Source: Bacteroidota bacterium
Lineage (GTDB): Bacteria; Bacteroidota; Bacteroidia; JABEUT01
Assembly (NCBI GenBank): GCA_013289165.1
Contig: JABDAL010000013.1
Span: 1 to 42,218 of the forward strand
Direction of reading: 5' to 3'
DNA: 42,218 bases
Positions 1-7,663 of this stretch are shown here, one piece after another (positions within the stretch are counted from its first letter, which is position 1; each line of letters begins with the position of its first letter). The translations under genes were made by a program, and so were the position numbers. The notes under the pieces are model-generated. The model did not search any database and was not told where the DNA came from. It was given only the letters and a program-made list of their open reading frames with translations.

Positions 1-2
1 TA

Positions 3-452
3 AAAGAGACTGCAAAAGATGCAAGAATGTTTCAGGCGATGGCAGAGAAAGAAAAACGAGGTGAGCCACTTACCAATGAAGAATATGAGCGTATACTTTA
101 CGTTGGAAGAGATGCAGAACATTATTTTTTAATTTTTGAAAGTCTTACCAATAAAGATTATGGCCTTGCAACACCGGACCCTATTGCTAAAATTGCAGAT
201 GTTTCAGGTGACCAGGGCAATTACCTTATGGCCGCTGTGGGTAATGCCATGGAGTGGGATAACATAGTCCCTTTTTGGGGACGGCACGAGATTGTTAAAG
301 GCTCCATATATTCCTATTATGAGTTTCCATCAGAACAATTATTGAATGATAAAGAATGGCAGGAAAAAGTCAGCACACAAGAATACCCATCATGGATAAA
401 GCCCTATATAACAAAACAAAGTGTGAACTATCCCGCAATTACTGGATATTAA
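3..452 (+). CDS. DUF3160-family protein, C-terminal end (5' truncated by window edge)
   Basis: The frame is already open at base 3, so this is the last 149 residues of a longer gene. Two blocks match the C-terminus of DUF3160 proteins as I remember them: a LTNEEYERI segment, and an IVKGSIYSYYEFPSE segment followed by a Trp-rich end (SWIKPYI). Family members are usually several hundred residues long, often secreted or lipoproteins, and have no established biochemical function. The 3' end overlaps the first possible start of the downstream CapA-like gene in another frame, which suggests co-transcription. Because the N-terminus lies outside the window, export cannot be judged. The family call rests on the C-terminal motifs alone. 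Confidence 0.7.
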   Translation, partial: KETAKDARMFQAMAEKEKRGEPLTNEEYERILYVGRDAEHYFLIFESLTNKDYGLATPDPIAKIADVSGDQGNYLMAAVGNAMEWDNIVPFWGRHEIVKGSIYSYYEFPSEQLLNDKEWQEKVSTQEYPSWIKPYITKQSVNYPAITGY

Positions 453-1825
453 TCATTCTTCTTTCTGCAGTAGTTTTCCAGGGATGCCGGGAAAAACCTA
501 AGGAAATTAAAATTCTCTTTACAGGGGATATTCTTCTCGCCCGGAATGTTGAAGTTGAAATAAAAAGCCGGAGGCAATTTCCATGGACTAATATGGAGTC
601 GCTATTTAAATCGGAAGACTTGGTAATGGGTAATTTGGAAGGAGCCGTTGGAAAACCGGATAATAAGCTTATCTCCGATTCTGCTGCTCCCATTTTTAAG
701 GTGCCAAAATCAAACATAACATTACTTTCACAAGCCGGATTCAAAATTATTTCTGTTGAAAACAACCATAGTCTTGATAATGGTGATAGCGGGAAAACAG
801 AAACTATTAATGAACTTATAAAAACAAATATATCGCCTGTATTCAAAGATAATTCACCACAGTTCTTCACTATCCGTGGCGTAACAGTTGCCATTGTAGC
901 AATTAACCTAATTCCTTCTCATGATAAAACTTGCCAGCAAATTCCTTCTATTGAAATAAGGCAAAAGCTGCGTGTCGCTAAAAACCTATCAAACATGGTT
1001 ATTGTTTTTATTCATTGGGGTAGTGAATTATTTGAATGGCCCAACCAAAATCAACGGAATGCAGCTAAGTGGCTAATAGAAAATGGGGCAGACCTTATAA
1101 TAGGTTGCCATCCCCATGTTATACAGCAGCCTGAAATGATAGATGGAAAACCTGTATTTTTCTCATTAGGAAATCATTTATTCGACCAAAAAGATCCTGT
1201 CACTAAGGAGGGCTTAATGATTCAGTGCAGCATAAACAATGGCAGCTTCGAATGCAAAGGAATACTTACCCATACCGGAAGAAATTCATTCTTTCCGGAA
1301 GTTATAGGGGATACCGATTATAGTTTCCCATCCGTCCCATTGCACAATACCCTGAATATTTCAGGTATAACCTTACGACAAGTTTTAACGGATGAAAAAG
1401 GGAGGATAATTATTGAGGCATCGAGCAATGGTAAAACTCTGTGGCAAACACTACCAATGGATATAATTTCAATATCAAAAGGAAAACTCGATGGAAAGAA
1501 TGAATACTTATTCACCTTAGAAAGGCATTTTTCAAATATGGATGATGATATTGGAATAAGGCCTTATGTGTATAGTGTTACCAAAACAGGGCTAATATCA
1601 CGATGGAGGGGTTCAGCGCTTGCCTGGCCTTTATTGGATGCAGACGTTTTACCTGGCAATAATCAAATTCTTTGCGCCCTGCATCGCGGAGATTCATTTA
1701 TCAATTTGAACCCCAATACAAATAAAACACATATAGCTGCCTACAAATGGGATGGGTTCGGATTTAAAGGGGATGACGACTCTTCTGCATATCTAAGTTG
1801 TGAAAAGTATTATAATTTAAAATAA
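392..1825 (+). CDS. CapA-family (PGA_cap) metallophosphatase-like lipoprotein
   Basis: The sequence shows the hallmarks of the CapA/PGA_cap calcineurin-like fold: ILFTGDILL, a NLEG segment, NNHSLDNG, a long block ending in DLIIGCHPHVIQ, then FFSLGNHLFDQ. The conserved Asp, Asn and His residues would form a metal site. A hydrophobic stretch ends in FQGC, a plausible lipobox, so the protein is probably anchored to the outer face of a membrane. The roughly 180 residues after the CapA domain are not recognised; they contain IRPYVYSV and RWRGSALAWPL. CapA relatives are linked to poly-gamma-glutamate or polysaccharide handling, but no cap genes are nearby, so the substrate is unknown. The ATG at 392 is preferred because an upstream in-frame ATG at 356 lies deeper inside the DUF3160 gene. 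Confidence 0.8.
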   Translation: MDKALYNKTKCELSRNYWILIILLSAVVFQGCREKPKEIKILFTGDILLARNVEVEIKSRRQFPWTNMESLFKSEDLVMGNLEGAVGKPDNKLISDSAAPIFKVPKSNITLLSQAGFKIISVENNHSLDNGDSGKTETINELIKTNISPVFKDNSPQFFTIRGVTVAIVAINLIPSHDKTCQQIPSIEIRQKLRVAKNLSNMVIVFIHWGSELFEWPNQNQRNAAKWLIENGADLIIGCHPHVIQQPEMIDGKPVFFSLGNHLFDQKDPVTKEGLMIQCSINNGSFECKGILTHTGRNSFFPEVIGDTDYSFPSVPLHNTLNISGITLRQVLTDEKGRIIIEASSNGKTLWQTLPMDIISISKGKLDGKNEYLFTLERHFSNMDDDIGIRPYVYSVTKTGLISRWRGSALAWPLLDADVLPGNNQILCALHRGDSFINLNPNTNKTHIAAYKWDGFGFKGDDDSSAYLSCEKYYNLK

Positions 1826-1856
1826 ATAAACCAAACCCTAATAAAGACCCTTTATC

Positions 1857-1910
1857 ACTTTCTGCGAAGAAATAGGCAAACTTCAAACCTTATAAGGGAT
1901 TTTATATGTA
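1857..1910 (+). repeat. Imperfect direct repeat, copy A (tRNA-3'-end-like)
   Basis: This stretch of about 54 bp begins ACTTTCTGCG and ends GGATTTTATATGTA. It matches a second stretch at 5028-5083 at about 80% by eye, in the same orientation. It lies just downstream of the broken DUF4386 gene. Copy B resembles the 3' end of the tRNA-Ser gene at 6736-6824, so both are read as decayed attachment-site remnants. This copy is the more degenerate of the two. Confidence 0.5.
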
Positions 1911-2324
1911 GAAGCCTTGAGTTTATGGTACGACAAGGGTTGGCTTTTCTGATTTTATTGTCTTCACACCCATGATGAGGAGATACAGTACCATCGATAT
2001 TTCTGCAATTGCTGAGGGGATAACAACGAAGGCATGAATCTTTTGTCCAAAGTCTGGAACTAGGAATGCAGCAAATAAATCTATGAGATAGCAGATACCA
2101 CCTGCAATGAGTATACCGCCAAGCCACTTCGGGAACATTTCTGATTTGTAAATAAGATAGCCTAATGGTATCAGCCATAACCCAAAAAATAGGTAGTGTC
2201 TCAACTATATAACATGGCAAAGGAAAAAACAAAACCAGACCAAGATAAACTTGCAGAAAAGGAAATCAAGAAAATCCAAGATGCCTAAGAAAGACAGGGG
2301 TTAATATGGGAAGCTGATGCCCTT

Positions 2325-2804
2325 ATGCCTCAGATGCCAGTAGATAAAGAACTTGAAATAATTGAACTGCGAAACAATACAAAAGTTACTTTAAAGCAGG
2401 TAAAGGACTTATTGGGTGAAGCGGTAGCAGATTATTTACCAGTCTTTCCTAATACCAATCCATTTTTTAAACTCATGTTCAAACTCAATAAATGGGATGG
2501 AGACCCAACCGCCTTTGTAAAACCTGTTCCTTGTGCAATCTACATAAAACGTTATATCTATGGGAGATTTGACCCTGAATTATTGCCTACATTACTTAAA
2601 CAAACCAATCCATTAATAAGCGGACATATAAGGAAGTATAAACTTTTTCAGTTTTTAAATGAAGATGGAAGAGCCTTATTAGAGACCTATGTTGACGATG
2701 CTGTTAATGTAATGAAAGATTCTATCAACTGGTTTGATTTTGAAGATAAATATACTAAAAAGTATAATTTAATTGTGCAATTAAGATGTATGGAAGCCAA
2801 GTAA
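2325..2804 (+). CDS. Short P63C-domain protein carried by the insertion cassette
   Basis: The 159-residue product contains the C-terminal pattern of P63C-domain proteins: FPNTNPFFKLMFKLNKW, then IYGRFDPELLPTLL, then FQFLNEDGRALLETYV, then INWFDFEDKY. Full-size P63C proteins are about 250-300 residues and carry an extra N-terminal domain that is absent here. The biochemical role is not established. In the same frame upstream, an ATG at 2214 opens 24 codons that end in TAA at 2286-2288, and the frame then stays open to this start. The gene may therefore have lost its 5' end to a nonsense change, or it starts at 2325. It lies wholly inside the transposase-less element, convergent with the small basic gene. 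Confidence 0.72.
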   Translation: MPQMPVDKELEIIELRNNTKVTLKQVKDLLGEAVADYLPVFPNTNPFFKLMFKLNKWDGDPTAFVKPVPCAIYIKRYIYGRFDPELLPTLLKQTNPLISGHIRKYKLFQFLNEDGRALLETYVDDAVNVMKDSINWFDFEDKYTKKYNLIVQLRCMEAK

Positions 2805-2806
2805 AA

Positions 2807-3040
2807 TTACTTCTTTGCCCATCTTTTTTTAGCCGCCTTTTTAGCAATAGATTTGCGTTTCTTAGCAGATAGCTTTTCGGCTCTTGCCTTACCACCTTTT
2901 AAGCCACCTAATCTCCCTATTTTAACTCTTTTTGGACTTTTGCCCTCGTCAGGATTAGGCTCTATTACCTCTCCAGTTAAAAGTTCTACAATATATTTAG
3001 CCCTTTGATTTGTATCTTTGGGACGTTTAGGATTTCGCAT
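2807..3040 (-). CDS. Small basic GGKARA/KKAAKKRW protein
   Basis: This 77-residue Lys/Arg-rich protein has two parts: an N-terminal RPKDTNQRAKYIVELLTGE segment, then LGGLKGGKARAEKL followed by IAKKAAKKRWAKK. Small bacterial proteins with this layout are often annotated histone-like or RNA-binding, without biochemical proof. The same GGKARA...RW motif is, from memory, found fused to the N-terminus of many P63C proteins, so its placement beside a P63C gene is unlikely to be chance. The ATG at 3040 is preferred over an upstream in-frame ATG at 3091, because homologous sequence starts at MRNPKRP and 3091 falls almost in the terminal repeat. The two genes in the cassette end 2 bp apart. Confidence 0.75.
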   Translation of the reverse strand: MRNPKRPKDTNQRAKYIVELLTGEVIEPNPDEGKSPKRVKIGRLGGLKGGKARAEKLSAKKRKSIAKKAAKKRWAKK

Positions 3041-3792
3041 GGGTGCAAATATAAGCACCCTTTGCATATAAGGATAAAGGTTAAATTTCAAACTGAGACA
3101 CTACCAAAAAATATCTGTGCAATTAGAGTTCCATAGTGTTGGATATCGAGCAAGAGTAGAACGATAGCATTGGAGCCCGCTATACCCAAGGCGCTGGCGT
3201 AGGAACTGTCAGTTGCAACCCGCATGGCTTCAAATTGGAATACAGCATTAAGACAAATAATTCCGGTAGCAAGCGCCACAAGGGTTAGCATGGCCCTTGC
3301 CACACTCTTATTCACGTGCTGAAGCAAGTTGTAGAGCAACATGGCTACGAAGACAAAAAATGTTCCATCTAACAGGTGCGCGACAACGCTCAGGCGAACA
3401 AGCTCTGAATTAGAAACAACATTACCGGCTGTGGCTAGCATATTACCGGCAACATACATTTTGGGGTCAACAAATCCTTCGGAATAGCCGCCGAAAATAC
3501 CAACAAGTAGATAGAGAATGCCTGCAATTCTTGCAGTTTTTTTGTTTGTGTCCATTATAGTTGATATTTAAAATTTATAAAAAACCGAAGAACGAACCTC
3601 CTCTGTCATTCAAAGGAAAATGGTTGTTTATTCTTTGGGGCTGGCTATTATTGCAAGCAAGAAGTGAAAGTAATCAAATAAAACTAATAAAGAAAGAATC
3701 GTTGAATCCGAGAAGAAAAACTAAGGTATCTATTAATATTTTCTTCTTATAAAGATGATGGCTAATTTATATTATTTAATGAAAGATTATTA

Positions 3793-3800
3793 TATATTTG
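3793..3800 (+). promoter_or_regulatory. Candidate -7 box TATATTTG
   Basis: An exact match to the Bacteroidota -7 consensus TAnnTTTG, 31 bp before the first DHFR-like gene. No clear -33 element was identified. Confidence 0.45.
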
Positions 3801-3831
3801 TGTTTGTTGTTTAACCTTTTAGCTTTAGTAT

Positions 3832-4425
3832 ATGAGAAAAATAATTGTCTTATCATTTATCACTATTGATGGAGTAATGCAAGCTCCCGGTGGACCTAAG
3901 GAAGATACATCAGGCGGCTTCAAATATGGCGGGTGGACTGCACCTCATCAGGATAAAGCTTCCGGTAAGATGATGCAAAAACAGATGAAACCTGCAGATC
4001 TTCTTTTGGGCAGAAAAACATTTGACATTTTTGCCCACTACTGGCCAGAACATGCAGACTTTTGGCCAGGTATCAATGATGTCACAAAATACGTCATGTC
4101 CAAGACCATGAAAAAATCAGATTGGGAAAACTCCGTTTTCCTCAAAAGCCTGGCAGATATCAAAAAGCTCAAAAATTCAAAAGGTTCTGACATTAAAGTT
4201 TGGGGCAGTGCTGAGCTTATTCAGTTGCTGCTAAAAAATGATTTAGTGGACGAACTTTGGCTCAATATTTTCCCGTTGACTCTTGGTAAAGGGAAAAAGT
4301 TGTTTGACAAAGGCACGATTCCGGCAGCATTTAAATTAACAGAGAGTTTGGTTACACCAAGCGGAATGATTTTTGCCAATTACAAGCGATCCGGAAAAGT
4401 AAAGACAGGTACTATGGGAGCTTAA
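3832..4425 (+). CDS. Dihydrofolate reductase-like (RibD C-terminal domain) protein 1
   Basis: The protein has 197 residues and starts MRKIIVLSFITIDGVMQAPGG, the usual opening of the RibD-C/DHFR-like family. Further family signs are LLLGRKTFDIFAHYWP in the middle and VWGSAELIQLLL followed by PLTLGKGKKLF near the end. The fold binds NADPH, but these stand-alone members lack a proven substrate, and true folate reduction should not be assumed. It is likely cytoplasmic, since no signal peptide is seen. The next gene is a paralogue 16 bp downstream on the same strand, so the two are probably co-transcribed. Its C-terminus is KTGTMGA. Confidence 0.88.
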   Translation: MRKIIVLSFITIDGVMQAPGGPKEDTSGGFKYGGWTAPHQDKASGKMMQKQMKPADLLLGRKTFDIFAHYWPEHADFWPGINDVTKYVMSKTMKKSDWENSVFLKSLADIKKLKNSKGSDIKVWGSAELIQLLLKNDLVDELWLNIFPLTLGKGKKLFDKGTIPAAFKLTESLVTPSGMIFANYKRSGKVKTGTMGA

Positions 4426-4441
4426 GATTTAAATACAAAAT

Positions 4442-4999
4442 ATGAGAAAACTGATTGCAGCAATCAATATGACCCTTGACGGGTTTTGCGACCACACGGC
4501 AGTGATTCCAGATGATGAACTACATCAACATTATAATGACCTATTAAGTAATGCAGACACCCTTTTATACGGAAGGATAACGTATCAACTGATGGAAAGT
4601 TATTGGCCAACGATAGTAAAAAGCCCTACCGGTAACAAACCAACGGATGAATTTGCAGTACTAATAGACAATATTTCAAAGATTGTTTTTTCCCGCACGC
4701 TTCAACATGTTGATTGGAAAAATACAAAATTGAAAAAGGAAGTCATTAAAGAAGAAATTTTAGAACTCAAGCAACAAGCGGGTAAAAACATTTTAGCTGG
4801 CAGCCCAAGTTTAATAGTAACCTTAACGCAAATGAACTTAATTGATGAATACCAGCTTTGTGTTCATCCAATTGTTTCAGGAAGCGGCTTGCCATTGTTT
4901 AAAAACGTGAAGGATAGGGTTAATCTTAAACTCTTAAAAACAAAAACATTTGGTTCTGGTGCAGTAACTCTTTACTATGAGCCGACAAACCTAAGATAG
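4442..4999 (+). CDS. Dihydrofolate reductase-like (RibD C-terminal domain) protein 2
   Basis: The 185-residue product is a paralogue of the preceding gene. It shows MRKLIAAINMTLDGFCDH at the start, TLLYGRITYQLMESYWP, NILAGSPSLIVTLTQMNLIDEY and HPIVSGSGLPLF. As for its neighbour, an NADPH-dependent reductase fold is likely and the substrate is unknown. The reading frame stops after YEPTNLR, but the next bases in a shifted frame read KIGTIGT followed by a stop. This resembles the KTGTMGA end of the upstream paralogue, suggesting a one-base frameshift that trimmed or altered the last few residues. The catalytic fold would be unaffected. Confidence 0.87.
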   Translation: MRKLIAAINMTLDGFCDHTAVIPDDELHQHYNDLLSNADTLLYGRITYQLMESYWPTIVKSPTGNKPTDEFAVLIDNISKIVFSRTLQHVDWKNTKLKKEVIKEEILELKQQAGKNILAGSPSLIVTLTQMNLIDEYQLCVHPIVSGSGLPLFKNVKDRVNLKLLKTKTFGSGAVTLYYEPTNLR

Positions 5000-5027
5000 G
5001 TACTATTGGAACTTGAGGCCTCTTATT

Positions 5028-5083
5028 ACTTTCTGCGGAGAGAAGCAGGCCAATTTCGAATCTTATAGGGGATTTTATATGTA
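5028..5083 (+). repeat. Imperfect direct repeat, copy B (tRNA-3'-end-like)
   Basis: The second copy of the 1857-1910 repeat, beginning ACTTTCTGCGGAGAG and ending GGATTTTATATGTA. Its CTGCGGAGAG followed by TTCGAATC resembles the plus-strand view of the 3' half of the tRNA-Ser gene at 6736-6824 (CTGCGGAGAG, then ATTCGAAC). It is interpreted as an old attachment-site duplicate bounding the DUF4386/DHFR segment. Confidence 0.5.
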
Positions 5084-5127
5084 TAAAAGTCTTTTATAAA
5101 GGAGTTATATAAGAATCTATCAATCAC

Positions 5128-5200
5128 GCCTTAACTATAAACACGCAGGACTTACAATCCTGTGTTCAATGCGAACGTGCGAGTTCAAACCGGGCACACA
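5128..5200 (+). pseudogene. Decayed tRNA-Leu(UAA)-like remnant
   Basis: An intact anticodon stem (CAGGA/TCCTG, 5146-5150 and 5158-5162) encloses the loop CTTACAA. It is followed by a class-II style variable arm (GTTC-AATGC-GAAC) and a T-loop-like GTTCAAAC. The ACACGCAGGACTTA core is as in bacterial tRNA-Leu(UAA), where the loop usually reads CTTAAAA. The D-arm is unrecognisable, the T-stem has mismatches and no acceptor stem pairs, so it cannot be a working tRNA. It is probably a relic of an integration event. Confidence 0.5.
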
Positions 5201-5437
5201 TCGATATTGATAATCGGTCAGTTACAACAAGGATGTCGAGAATTCGGTCGAAACACTCTGAAAAGTCGGTCTTCAAGGTGTTGCAGATGGCTTGAAAAAT
5301 AGTACATGTATCGCAGATATGCTTTCTACTATTTACTATGACGAAAAGCAAAAAGGCACTATGTTTTTGCATAGCGCCTATCAATAAATATATGTTGCCG
5401 GTTAATTACTATAGCAATGTTATTAACCAATTAGACT

Positions 5438-5860
5438 TTAATGTTTATCATGGTTTCCATTATCATGCCCATTGGGTTTTTCTCCAAAAGTTTTTTGAGG
5501 TTGTCCCTGATGGTATCCTTTTGGATAGCTTTTCTGATGCTCTTTATAATTTTCATAGGGCCTTTCTCCATGGTAATCCCTAAGGGCAACTTTTTGTCCG
5601 CCATAAAGGTCATAATTCTTATATTTATGAGGCAGGTTGGATGAATGAATCCATCTTCCACCTGACATATAAACATAATTGCCATCCGTTACATCATAAT
5701 ATGCCTGTACATCCGGAATATAATAGAACCGTACACCCGCTCCATCGGCCGGCCCCCAAGGCGGTGGATTGCCGACAGTAGCTGTGACTACAACTTGTGC
5801 CTGTAATGTTCCGGCAAGAACCAATAATAATCCGCCGAGGATTAATTTTAATTTTTTCAT
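5438..5860 (-). CDS. Small secreted protein with Gly/His-rich tail
   Basis: The 140-residue product begins MKKLKLILGGLLLVLAGTLQAQ, a clear signal peptide with a cleavage site after AQA-like residues, so it is exported. The mature part has PPPWGPADGAGVRFYYIPDVQAYYDV, SGGRWIHSSNLP, YDLYGGQKVALRDYHGERPY and a hydrophilic tail rich in His, Asn, Gly and Lys. Similar small proteins with a WGP...YYxPDVxAYYD core are common in Bacteroidota and have no assigned function. The His-rich tail could bind metal, which is speculation. The start at 5860 is chosen because it gives the signal peptide; the frame stays open further upstream without coding character. Confidence 0.82.
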   Translation of the reverse strand: MKKLKLILGGLLLVLAGTLQAQVVVTATVGNPPPWGPADGAGVRFYYIPDVQAYYDVTDGNYVYMSGGRWIHSSNLPHKYKNYDLYGGQKVALRDYHGERPYENYKEHQKSYPKGYHQGQPQKTFGEKPNGHDNGNHDKH

Positions 5861-6299
5861 TTTTGTTTTATATTGTGAATAAATTTTCACGACGGCACAA
5901 AAGTAGATGCTCTTATGGATACTTGTCTTACACAATGCCGGCAATAAGTTACATAATTCTCTTACTCTGCAAAAATGCACGTTAGGCAAATCAAACATGG
6001 TTGCCTTTAATTTAATTTAGGGTGAAAGAATAAAAAAGAAAATCCCCTTATTGTTAAAGGGGTTTAAAGATTGGGATAAAAATTTGCAGAGAGAAGTTTC
6101 AAAATATCTAACCAACTAATAAAAGATTTTATTGATTTCTTGGGGTTTGTTAATAGGATACAGTTCTGAAAACTGATCTATAAACCAAATAAGATATAGC
6201 AATTATCTTTTATCGCCTTTCTAACTATTGATTATCAGTATAATATAAAGCAGGCCTTGCCTTAACCATTGAATGATACGGTCAGTAACAATCTGATAA
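5861..6299. other. Gene-free stretch with a hairpin and recombinase debris
   Basis: No intact gene is seen. A stem-loop at 6041-6065 (CCCCTT/AAGGGG) is visible. Bases about 6075-6160 look like a second decayed copy of the recombinase 3' end: AATATCTAACC at 6103-6113 and TTTCTTGGGGTTT at 6135-6147 match AATATCTAACT and TTTTTTGGGGTTT in the remnant downstream. The rest shows no recognisable content. Confidence 0.4.
5898..5905 (-). promoter_or_regulatory. Candidate -7 box TACTTTTG
   Basis: Exact TAnnTTTG on the minus strand, about 37 bp upstream of the small secreted protein start at 5860. Confidence 0.45.
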
Positions 6300-6824
<525 letters not shown>

Positions 6825-6878
6825 AATCTGTAAAAGTTCAAAGTATAAAGTGTTCGTTGCCTTTATACTTTGGGGGTG

Positions 6879-6886
6879 CAAAAGTA
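6879..6886 (-). promoter_or_regulatory. Candidate -7 box TACTTTTG for tRNA-Ser
   Basis: Exact TAnnTTTG on the minus strand about 55 bp upstream of the tRNA-Ser 5' end; no other gene lies between. Confidence 0.4.
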
Positions 6887-6965
6887 AAAAAATGTTGCTG
6901 ACAACAGTAGGTTTCTGTTATATAATAAACCTTTTAAGCCCCTTTAGAGGTTTTGGGCTCACAAA

Positions 6966-7628
6966 TTACTTCGGCGAAGAATGCTTCAATACCCTTGCCT
7001 CTGCGTAGAAAATAATTTCCTCGGCAATGTTTTTTAAGTGGTCTCCAATTCTTTCCAGCATCTTCATAATGCTAATTAATGGAACTATTTGCCCAATGCT
7101 ATCGGGTTTGCTTCGGGTATATTCCTCTGTAATGGTTATAGCTTCCTCGGTAATACTGTCAATAGCCTCATCTCTGATAAGTATGTCGCGCGCAAGCAAT
7201 GTATCTTCCTTTTCAAATGCCTGCAGCAGGCTTTTATACATTTCAAGCAACATGGTAAAAGCACCTTTTGCATTTACTTTTTCGAGAAGTTCCTGGTCAA
7301 AGCCCGGTTTGGTATGCGACATCGTGCGGGCAATATTATCGGCAATATCGCCGATACGTTCCAGGTTGATATTTATTTTAAGTGCGGAGAGGACAAATCT
7401 TAAGTCGACTGCTACCGGGGTGAACAAAGCCAAAATAGTTTCGCAACGGCTGTCTATCTGCAATTCCTTTGCATTTACCAGCTTTTCATTCGAGCCAATT
7501 TCCTTAATCACTGAAAGATTAGTATCAATCAATGCAGTTTGCGCACGCTCCACTTGTGACAACACAAGGTTATACATTTCTAACATCTCATTTCTGAGGG
7601 CATCCATTTCGGCCTGTAGATGTTCCAT
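6966..7628 (-). CDS. phoU: Phosphate signalling protein PhoU
   Basis: The 220-residue protein is all-helical with two repeats of the PhoU helical unit. The first includes INLERIGDIADNIAR and the second includes MKMLERIGDHLKNIAEEI; the E-R-[IV]-G-D motifs supply the metal-cluster ligands known for the family. PhoU couples the Pst transporter to the PhoR kinase and represses the Pho response when phosphate is plentiful. The length is normal and the protein is cytoplasmic or membrane-peripheral. It is the last gene of the porin-pstSCAB-phoU run, starting 35 bp after pstB ends, consistent with co-transcription. Confidence 0.96.
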   Translation of the reverse strand: MEHLQAEMDALRNEMLEMYNLVLSQVERAQTALIDTNLSVIKEIGSNEKLVNAKELQIDSRCETILALFTPVAVDLRFVLSALKININLERIGDIADNIARTMSHTKPGFDQELLEKVNAKGAFTMLLEMYKSLLQAFEKEDTLLARDILIRDEAIDSITEEAITITEEYTRSKPDSIGQIVPLISIMKMLERIGDHLKNIAEEIIFYAEARVLKHSSPK

Positions 7629-7663
7629 TTTTGTTTTTTATGCGAAGTTAATATTGTTTACGA

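Larger units (their letters stand above)
2192..3105. mobile_element. 914-bp mobile insertion cassette without transposase
   Basis: The ends are a perfect 12-bp inverted repeat: GGTAGTGTCTCA at 2192-2203 and its complement TGAGACACTACC at 3094-3105. Directly outside lie two copies of AAAAAATA (2184-2191 and 3106-3113), an 8-bp target-site duplication. Excision in silico repairs the interrupted DUF4386 gene. Inside are two convergent genes, a P63C-domain protein and a small basic protein, and no transposase-length frame. Ends starting GG with an 8-bp duplication fit the IS1595 superfamily, for which transposase-less passenger-carrying derivatives (mobile insertion cassettes) are described. The family assignment is inferred; the boundaries are seen directly. 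Confidence 0.88.
1923..3555 (-). pseudogene. DUF4386-family membrane protein, split by an insertion
   Basis: The N-terminal part (3555 down to 3106, starting MDTNKKTARIAGILYLLVG) and the C-terminal part (2191 down to 1923, LWLIPLGYLIYKS onward) are the two halves of one multi-pass DUF4386 protein. Removing bases 2192-3105 and one copy of the 8-bp duplication restores an uninterrupted AQIFFGLWLIP, which matches the family. The gene would encode about 240 residues with roughly six membrane segments; its function is unknown. In its present state the N-terminal fragment ends with four residues (SVSV) encoded by the inserted element. Both halves are otherwise undamaged, which points to a recent insertion. 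Confidence 0.9.

Noticed and set aside
1855-2232. 125-residue minus-strand open frame overlapping the DUF4386 C-terminal fragment
   Set aside because: It is the alternate frame of the broken DUF4386 gene; the restored AQIFFGLWLIP frame is the real one.
3561-3752. 63-residue open frame upstream of the DHFR pair
   Set aside because: No signal, no family resemblance, no box at a sensible distance; composition looks like intergenic DNA read as protein.
5146-5162. Functional tRNA-Val(UAC) or, on the other strand, tRNA-Tyr(GUA)
   Set aside because: The long variable arm and ACACGCAGGACTTA core fit tRNA-Leu; the plus-strand T-loop fixes the orientation; no acceptor or D-arm remains.
6900-6965. Terminator after phoU (AGCCC...GGGCT)
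   Set aside because: Only about 5 bp of stem and no clear T-run; too weak to call.
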